Of a DNA stretch of 19,449 nt, positions 15,386-19,449 are shown piece by piece. The stretch is taken from the NCBI GenBank assembly GCA_029883045.1, contig JAOUJU010000005.1, forward strand, positions 1 to 19,449, in the 5' to 3' direction. Each line of letters starts with the position of its first letter. Position 1 is the stretch's first letter. Position numbers and translations under genes: made by a program. The notes under the pieces were generated by a model. It was not told the origin of the DNA, did not search any database, and saw nothing but the letters and a program-made list of their open reading frames with translations. This stretch comes from Rhodospirillaceae bacterium. Its GTDB lineage: Bacteria > Pseudomonadota > Alphaproteobacteria > Rhodospirillales > Magnetovibrionaceae.

Positions 15386-15449
15386 TTGACCCGTTATGAC
15401 GGTATTGACCTTCCCCTAGGGGTAATGTTCATTATCAAACAAGTATAAT
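15386..15449 (+). promoter_or_regulatory. Likely promoter/operator region of the cytochrome c gene
   Basis: A consensus -10 hexamer TATAAT occurs at 15444-15449, 25 bp before the ATG. No -35 hexamer stands at the proper distance. Upstream are two copies of TTGACC (15386-15391 and 15405-15410, start to start 19 bp) flanking a small inverted repeat CCGT-TATG-ACGG, then a perfect 10-bp palindrome CCCCTAGGGG at 15413-15422. A good -10 without a -35, plus repeats further up, suggests an activator-dependent promoter. The rest of the 15261-15473 gap holds nothing else I can assign. Confidence 0.4.
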
Positions 15450-15473
15450 GGTGTAATTTAAGGGGCAAAAATA

Positions 15474-15902
15474 ATGAAAATTAATACTCCTGCTTTTTTT
15501 GTAATCGGTTTTTTGGTTCTTGGGATTGGGACAATTTTCTGGAAAATGGAAAATTCTACCGATAGCAAAAATGCGCCAATTGTGGTGCAAGTTCCCGATT
15601 TTTCATTAAAGGCGAAACGTGGCGAAGTCGCCTTTAATGCCACCTGTGCCCAGTGCCACGGAAAAAACGCTGCAGGCACCGATCAAGGCCCGCCATTGGT
15701 TCACAATATTTACAACCCCGGCCACCATGCGGATGAAGCTATTCGCCGTGCGGTTAACCTTGGGGTGCGCAGACATCACTGGCCCTACGGCGATATGCCT
15801 AGACAAGAGCATGTAAAACCATCTGAGGTTGAGGCAATAATTGTTTACATTCGCGAATTGCAGGTTGCCAACGGCATAGTTTACCAGCCCCACCAAATGT
15901 AA
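15474..15902 (+). CDS. Membrane-anchored class I cytochrome c
   Basis: Single-haem electron carrier of the periplasm, tethered by an uncleaved N-terminal helix (about residues 7-23, FFVIGFLVLGIGTIFW). The haem site is CAQCH (Cys58, Cys61, His62), and Met108 in GDMPRQ is the expected sixth ligand. The region after it, VEAIIVYIREL, is the usual C-terminal helix packing on the haem. At 142 residues the soluble part (about 100) is typical of small class I c-type cytochromes, such as those serving terminal oxidases. ATG 15474 follows AAGGGG with 8-nt spacing and a TATAAT at 15444. It is transcribed alone, and converges with the hypothetical gene at 15916 with only 13 bp between stops. Its redox partners cannot be read from this window. 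Confidence 0.92.
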   Translation: MKINTPAFFVIGFLVLGIGTIFWKMENSTDSKNAPIVVQVPDFSLKAKRGEVAFNATCAQCHGKNAAGTDQGPPLVHNIYNPGHHADEAIRRAVNLGVRRHHWPYGDMPRQEHVKPSEVEAIIVYIRELQVANGIVYQPHQM

Positions 15903-15915
15903 TAAACGGCTGCAC

Positions 15916-16968
15916 CTATCTAGCGATCCTGCAAGGTGGGGTGTTTGTTGCCCTATACTCTTTTTGCCCGTAGGGAATAACTTCGATATATTCAACAAAA
16001 TTACCAAAACGACTGTTCATTAATTTTGTTGCTATTGCAGCTATTTTTACACGCTCTTCTGCGTTGGGCTGTTGGTTGCCAATGCCGATACTGCCAAAAG
16101 CAACAAGCAAGCTTTCTTTGGTTGCTGGATAATTAACACAAACAGCAGAAACCCCGGCGGCACTGTTTACATATATAATTGTGGCGTAAGATTTAAAATT
16201 ATCTTTTTTGCTGTCGCGTATCAATGGCCAGTCCATTGGTTGAACCAGAACGGGCCTTGGCCATGTTGAGGGTTCAGCATTAATAATCTCTTCCGAGGGA
16301 ACATTGGCCATTTCATCTGCTGGTGCTGTGACCTGTGCTGGGTTTTTGGCAATATTTCCATCTTTTGCTTGGTCGGGATTTTCCAAATCACTAAAGGGGG
16401 GTTTCGGGGTCGATTGCCTGGCTTTAAATATCTCTGGTGGGGGCATTACTTTTGGCGGAGAGGCAAAATAAGCAACCGAACCCACCACAATCGCGACCAA
16501 CACAACCATTAGCGGAATTGCTATTTTTGGATTGCTGGCCATAAGTATGGCGCGAATTATTTTCGATGTAAGGGTATTTTTTTTACGCCGGGTTCGTCTT
16601 TCGCCGGTGGCAATGCCCAATTTCTTTTTTTCTAGGTACTGCCTGGCTTGTTCTTTGCGTTCTTCTTTTATGGTGTGCAACAATGAAATAACTGCATCAA
16701 TCGTTGCGGACAGCTGGTCGGTTTCTTCAACCTTAGATATTATATTGTCAAGCTCTGCCAGAAACCGCACCACTTCTGATGCATCATCGTCACGGGTAAA
16801 TAGTTTTTTTATTACTAGCGTTGTTGTTTCTTTTAGGGCTTCGGACGTTTTAGCCTTGGATATAATTGCAATCAGCCCACTTGTTGGGTCGTCAAACACC
16901 AAATCCCAGTCGGTGGTCCCGTCTGGTTTTTGCGGCCACATGGGCTTTTTGTTTGTATCGGCGTTCAT
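15916..16968 (-). CDS. Single-pass membrane protein with helical cytoplasmic and periplasmic domains, function unknown
   Basis: A 350-residue protein of no family I can name. Residues 1-145 are charged and helical, with a likely coiled coil around 65-117 ending in a very basic patch (ERRTRRKK, 123-130). One transmembrane helix follows at about 149-168 (IAIPLMVVLVAIVVGSVAYF). The positive-inside rule puts the N terminus in the cytoplasm. Residues ~170-250 form a Pro/Ala/Glu-rich linker, and the last ~100 a folded periplasmic-looking domain with two cysteines (VCVNYP and the C-terminal PPCRIAR) that could form a disulphide. ATG 16968 has only a distant AAGG upstream. It converges with the cytochrome c gene, and a 219-bp gap with the DUF3126 terminator separates it from the next gene. 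Codon use resembles its neighbours. Confidence 0.75.
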   Translation of the reverse strand: MNADTNKKPMWPQKPDGTTDWDLVFDDPTSGLIAIISKAKTSEALKETTTLVIKKLFTRDDDASEVVRFLAELDNIISKVEETDQLSATIDAVISLLHTIKEERKEQARQYLEKKKLGIATGERRTRRKKNTLTSKIIRAILMASNPKIAIPLMVVLVAIVVGSVAYFASPPKVMPPPEIFKARQSTPKPPFSDLENPDQAKDGNIAKNPAQVTAPADEMANVPSEEIINAEPSTWPRPVLVQPMDWPLIRDSKKDNFKSYATIIYVNSAAGVSAVCVNYPATKESLLVAFGSIGIGNQQPNAEERVKIAAIATKLMNSRFGNFVEYIEVIPYGQKEYRATNTPPCRIAR

Positions 16969-17121
16969 TGGTTATTTTTGGGCCTTAATTAATTTCGCAG
17001 TATCTGCGCAGGCCAAGCCCATTAACAATGGGGTTGGCGTGTGCATTTTAAGGGGTGGGGTCTAAACACGAAGTTAATCTCAAACTTTGGCTTATTTTGT
17101 AAGGAAAATTAACAAAAAAAA

Positions 17122-17159
17122 CACCGCCCCCTTTAGCCAAAGGCTAAAATAGGGCGGTG
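17122..17159 (-). terminator. Composite intrinsic terminator of the cspA-DUF3126 unit
   Basis: An outer 8-bp stem, CACCGCCC (17122-17129) with GGGCGGTG (17152-17159), and an inner 7-bp stem, TTTAGCC (17132-17138) with GGCTAAA (17142-17148), are stacked with a small internal loop and an AAA apical loop. On the minus strand a run of eight T follows (complement of 17114-17121). It lies 28 bp after the DUF3126 stop. Confidence 0.93.
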
Positions 17160-17187
17160 CATAATTTGATAATTATAAAAAGACGAT

Positions 17188-17403
17188 TTAGATGTCTTCA
17201 ATATCAATATCGAGAATGGTCATGACCAGCGAGTATGAAACTTCACCCTCGTCCTCATCACGATGTAATACCGCGATAAATTCGTCACCAATGCTGACCT
17301 CTACCGGAGCGTCTGGCTTGGCGGGTGGTGAAACCGTCAAACGGTTGTTACCAAGAGTTTTTCTTAGGTAGGTTTGCACCTTGCCTATTTCTTCAGGTTT
17401 CAT
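17188..17403 (-). CDS. DUF3126 family protein
   Basis: A 71-residue acidic cytoplasmic protein belonging by overall sequence to DUF3126, a small family restricted mostly to Alphaproteobacteria. It opens with MKPEEIGKVQTYLRKTLGN, a short helix, and continues with beta-rich segments (VEVSIGDEFIAVLHRDEDEGEVSYSL) ending in DIDIEDI. No catalytic residues are evident and the function is unknown. ATG 17403 is preceded by an AGAGAAAG ribosome site. The cold shock gene lies 59 bp upstream on the same strand with no strong terminator between, so the two may share a transcript that ends at the composite terminator 17122-17159. This is one of the better taxonomic hints in the window. Confidence 0.88.
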   Translation of the reverse strand: MKPEEIGKVQTYLRKTLGNNRLTVSPPAKPDAPVEVSIGDEFIAVLHRDEDEGEVSYSLVMTILDIDIEDI

Positions 17404-17462
17404 ATCTTTCTCTTTTTGGTGTTTGCAGTCTGATGCTGTTTTTTATCAAACACTGACAAAGG

Positions 17463-17672
17463 TTAGTCTTGTGCGACTAGGTTTTCTGCAGCGGCTTTGC
17501 CGTTACGACCTTCGACCAGTTCATATTCAACTTTCTGGCCTTCCCTTAGTGAGCGCAAACCTGCTTTTTCAACAGCAGAGATGTGAACAAACGCATCATC
17601 ACCACCTGCATCAGGTTGTATAAATCCAAAACCTTTGGTTTCGTTAAACCATTTAACCGTACCCGTAGCCAT
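17463..17672 (-). CDS. Cold shock protein, CspA family
   Basis: A single cold-shock OB-fold domain of 69 residues that binds single-stranded RNA or DNA and acts as an RNA chaperone. RNP1 is KGFGFI (13-18) and RNP2 is DAFVHIS (26-32); the start, MATGTVKWFNETKGFGFI, is the classical opening. Alphaproteobacteria usually carry several paralogues, so I give no specific symbol. ATG 17672 has GGAGG about ten bases upstream. The 5' leader contains a 22-base hairpin (17699-17720), as expected for csp mRNAs with structured leaders. A tentative promoter is at 17734-17762. DUF3126 follows 59 bp downstream. Whether this copy is cold-induced or constitutive cannot be read from the sequence. Confidence 0.96.
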   Translation of the reverse strand: MATGTVKWFNETKGFGFIQPDAGGDDAFVHISAVEKAGLRSLREGQKVEYELVEGRNGKAAAENLVAQD

Positions 17673-17698
17673 TTCCTTGTATCCTCCGAAAAATTACA

Positions 17699-17720
17699 CG
17701 GTTAGGCTTTTAGCCTACCG
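17699..17720 (-). promoter_or_regulatory. Bulged hairpin in the cold shock gene leader
   Basis: CGG plus TAGGCT pairs with AGCCTA plus CCG around a three-base loop, with one bulged base at 17702/17703: nine pairs in all. It lies 27-48 bp upstream of the csp ATG and just after the tentative transcription start. It has no U-tract directly after it in the minus direction, so it is more likely a leader structure than a terminator. Confidence 0.55.
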
Positions 17721-17733
17721 CTTGAACAAATGC

Positions 17734-17762
17734 ACCCTAGCCCAATTTTTCCAAGGCGGCAA
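17734..17762 (-). promoter_or_regulatory. Tentative promoter of the cold shock gene
   Basis: On the minus strand TTGCCG (complement of 17757-17762) and TAGGGT (complement of 17734-17739) are separated by exactly 17 bp. Each is a partial match to the sigma-70 hexamers. Transcription would start near 17727, giving a leader of about 55 nt that contains the hairpin at 17699-17720. Confidence 0.35.
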
Positions 17763-17782
17763 CTTAGCGAAGCAAAAAAACA

Positions 17783-17804
17783 CCCTGTTTATGCCCTGTT
17801 TATG
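17783..17804. repeat. Tandem 11-bp direct repeat upstream of the cold shock gene
   Basis: CCCTGTTTATG occurs twice head to tail with no spacer (17783-17793 and 17794-17804), followed by a degenerate third start, CCTGT (17805-17809). An 11-bp period puts both copies on the same face of DNA. It lies 21-42 bp upstream of the tentative csp -35 element, a usual place for an activator. The rest of the 17673-17918 gap holds the csp leader and promoter, and no gene. Confidence 0.6.
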
Positions 17805-17918
17805 CCTGTAAAATTGGATTTTTTCGGCCCCGGCTAGCAGATAAGCTATTTTTTCAACGCCGATAACCATATTTATTGATTTTTCTCAAAGTTCGCGTTT
17901 CATAAAATTACCGCTGGC

Positions 17919-18542
17919 TTAGCTCAAGGCCAACCACGCCCCGACGCCAATCATCAATGTCCCGGCAACCCGGTTAAGCATACGAACGTTTCCGCTTTTT
18001 TCTAAAAACCGTCTTAGTGCCCGCCCGCCGCTGGCATAAAGAACAAGGCACCAAAACTCGATAAAAAGTATCATTATTATAAGAATTGATAATTGCGGCA
18101 CCATGGGCAAATCGGCATCAACAAAGGGCGGCAACAGTGCCACCATAAACGCCCATGCCTTGGGGTTGGATACCGCCGTAATAAAACCTTGGCTGGCTAA
18201 ACCAAGACGAGAAATATTGCCCATGGCAGAGGTGCCTTCTTGAAATGCCATGCGCCCACGCGAACGCCACAGCTCAACCCCCAAATAACCCAAATACGCC
18301 CCACCGCCATATTTCAAAACCCAGAATGCTTCGGGGTATTTTATCATCATGGCCGCAACCCCTAACACTGCCGCCATTGATACCAAGCCCACACCCAAAA
18401 GCTCGCCCGTCATCATCCATAATGTACGCTTTAACCCCAGCGTCATACCAAGGGTCATGGCCAGCGTCATACATAGACCCGGCGTGATAGAAACAAAAAA
18501 GAATGTGGGGATAAACACGGCCAACAGGGCGAAATCTATCAT
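17919..18542 (-). CDS. LysE/RhtB family amino acid exporter
   Basis: Inner-membrane exporter of the LysE superfamily, which moves amino acids or derivatives out of the cell by proton exchange; the substrate is unknown. From ATG 18542 the protein has 207 residues, the family norm, with about six hydrophobic segments. The family signature near the N terminus is FFFVSITPGLCMTLAMTLGMTLG, matching the usual S-x-T-P-G-P motif with Leu in place of the second Pro. GFITAVSNPKAWAFMVALLPPFV is the equally typical mid-protein GFLTNLLNPKA segment. An upstream ATG at 18578 overlaps the SulP stop codon, but would add a non-family extension, so I prefer 18542. The gene follows the SulP transporter by 22 bp and is probably co-transcribed. 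No clear terminator is visible after it. Confidence 0.93.
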   Translation of the reverse strand: MIDFALLAVFIPTFFFVSITPGLCMTLAMTLGMTLGLKRTLWMMTGELLGVGLVSMAAVLGVAAMMIKYPEAFWVLKYGGGAYLGYLGVELWRSRGRMAFQEGTSAMGNISRLGLASQGFITAVSNPKAWAFMVALLPPFVDADLPMVPQLSILIIMILFIEFWCLVLYASGGRALRRFLEKSGNVRMLNRVAGTLMIGVGAWLALS

Positions 18543-18564
18543 TGAATGGTATCCAAAAAGTTGT

Positions 18565-19449
18565 TTATGCAAGCTCATCCGTTGCAATGTGGTATTTAGG
18601 ATCTTCAATAACGTTTACTTCAACCAGGTCTTTGGCGCGGCTAAGCAATTTTTGGCATTCGGGACTAAGGTGTTTTAAATGCAAACGCTTGCCCCGGCGC
18701 TGATAACGTTCGGCCAAGCTATCAACCGCTTCAAGCCCAGAATGGTCAACCACGCGCGACAACCTGAAATCTACTACTACGTCATCGGGGTCATCATCGG
18801 GTGTAAATAAATCACGAAATGATGTTACCGAACCAAAGAAAAGTGGGCCTTGGACTTCATAAACCTTGCCACCCTGATCATTGAAGCTGGTTGTGGCCAT
18901 CATCCGGGTCGCATTGCCCCATGCATAAACAAGGGCCGAAACAATAACCCCAACCACAACCGCAACTGCCAAATCTGTAACCACGGTAACGCCGGAAACC
19001 AAAATAAGAACAAATGCATCTGAGCGCGGTATCTTGTTTAAAATACGAAAGCTCGACCATTCAAACGTACCAATAACAACCACCATCATTACGCCAACCA
19101 ATGCAGCCAAGGGGATCATTTCGATCAGGGATGAAGCAAACAATATAAAGACCAACAAAAACAATGCCGCCGATATGCCCGATGCCCGACCCCGCCCACC
19201 GGAATTAACATTAATCATTGATTGACCAATCATAGCGCAACCACCCATGCCACCGAAAAACCCGGTGGCAATGTTGGCCACACCTTGGCCTACACATTCG
19301 CGGTTACCACGGCCACGGCTATCGGTGATTTCATCAATAACGGTCAATGTCAGCAGACTTTCAATCAGACCGATGGCAGCCAAAATAAACGCATATGGCA
19401 ATATTATTGTCAGCGTTTCTAACGTGAAAGGAACCATGGGAATGCTAAA
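18565..19449 (-). CDS. SulP family inorganic anion transporter with STAS domain (5' end cut by window edge)
   Basis: C-terminal part of an inner-membrane SLC26/SulP anion transporter (sulfate, bicarbonate or similar; the substrate is not decidable). The 294 visible residues run in frame to the last base, with FSIP preceding an internal Met at 19437, so the real start lies outside. A full protein would have about 490-560 residues. Visible parts are several membrane segments with the conserved GFFGGMGGCAMIGQSMINVNSGGRGR region, and LIEMIPLAALVGVMMVVVIGTFEW. The cytoplasmic STAS domain forms the last ~105 residues (VYEVQGPLFFGSV, then DFRLSRVVDHSGLEAVDSL). Ser in DHSG is the conserved STAS position. 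The LysE exporter gene follows closely. The family call is firm. Confidence 0.94.
   Translation of the reverse strand, partial: FSIPMVPFTLETLTIILPYAFILAAIGLIESLLTLTVIDEITDSRGRGNRECVGQGVANIATGFFGGMGGCAMIGQSMINVNSGGRGRASGISAALFLLVFILFASSLIEMIPLAALVGVMMVVVIGTFEWSSFRILNKIPRSDAFVLILVSGVTVVTDLAVAVVVGVIVSALVYAWGNATRMMATTSFNDQGGKVYEVQGPLFFGSVTSFRDLFTPDDDPDDVVVDFRLSRVVDHSGLEAVDSLAERYQRRGKRLHLKHLSPECQKLLSRAKDLVEVNVIEDPKYHIATDELA

Noticed and set aside
17419..17453. Inverted repeat GTGTTTG / CAAACAC between csp and DUF3126 as a terminator
   Set aside because: The 7-bp stem has a 21-base loop and no U-tract in the minus direction; it may be a weak processing hairpin, but not a supported terminator.
1..19449. 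Mobile elements, CRISPR arrays, tRNA or rRNA genes
   Set aside because: No transposase, integrase, regularly spaced repeats, tRNA cloverleaf or rRNA segment was seen; gene content and base composition are uniform across the window.

Overview
The window looks like an ordinary chromosomal stretch of a moderately AT-rich alphaproteobacterium. The evidence is gene content: a DUF3126-type small protein, an ArsR-methyltransferase protein in front of metF-metH, MlaA, EttA, a DUF4212/sodium:solute symporter pair, and the gene neighbourhoods. The species cannot be named from sequence alone; a Rhodospirillales-like or marine alphaproteobacterium is my guess. I see no phage, transposon, CRISPR array, tRNA or rRNA. 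Most genes lie on the minus strand; only three (mlaA, a conserved hypothetical at 12160 and a cytochrome c at 15474) are on the plus strand. No stretch longer than 300 bp lacks a gene.

Layout. (1) Positions 1-4702, minus: a methionine/one-carbon operon read as ArsR-methyltransferase, then metF (TGATG overlap), then metH, which runs off the left edge. A 24-bp near-palindrome (4742-4765) just upstream is the best regulatory signal in the window and probably an autoregulatory operator, perhaps of SahR type. (2) mlaA (plus) ends at a bidirectional terminator shared with the convergent ettA (minus). (3) 7775-11882, minus: DUF4212 small subunit, SSS symporter (VC_2705-like), a strong terminator, a small YggT-like membrane protein, and a CBS-DUF294 nucleotidyltransferase-like protein. 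(4) 12160-15260: a conserved hypothetical on plus, convergent with a minus-strand run of response-regulator-like protein, thioredoxin-like [2Fe-2S] ferredoxin and membrane-anchored DnaQ-type exonuclease. (5) A membrane-anchored class I cytochrome c (plus), convergent with a single-pass membrane protein of unknown function. (6) 17188-17672, minus: cold shock protein then DUF3126, ending in a composite terminator. (7) SulP anion transporter (cut by the right edge) followed closely by a LysE/RhtB exporter.

How the genes relate. The ArsR-MT, metF and metH products form one pathway: MetF makes 5-methyl-THF, MetH uses it to remethylate homocysteine, and the regulator may read SAM or SAH. The DUF4212/SSS pair is probably a two-part monocarboxylate (acetate-like) symporter, and the CBS-DUF294 and DnaQ-like proteins are recurrent neighbours of such symporters in Proteobacteria.

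Points most worth a second look: the operator upstream of the ArsR-methyltransferase fusion, an EF-hand-like loop inside the symporter, a receiver domain with Glu in place of the phosphoacceptor Asp, nested inverted repeats at 12059-12134, and the cold-shock leader with a tandem 11-bp repeat and a 9-nt complementarity to the operon's own terminator.
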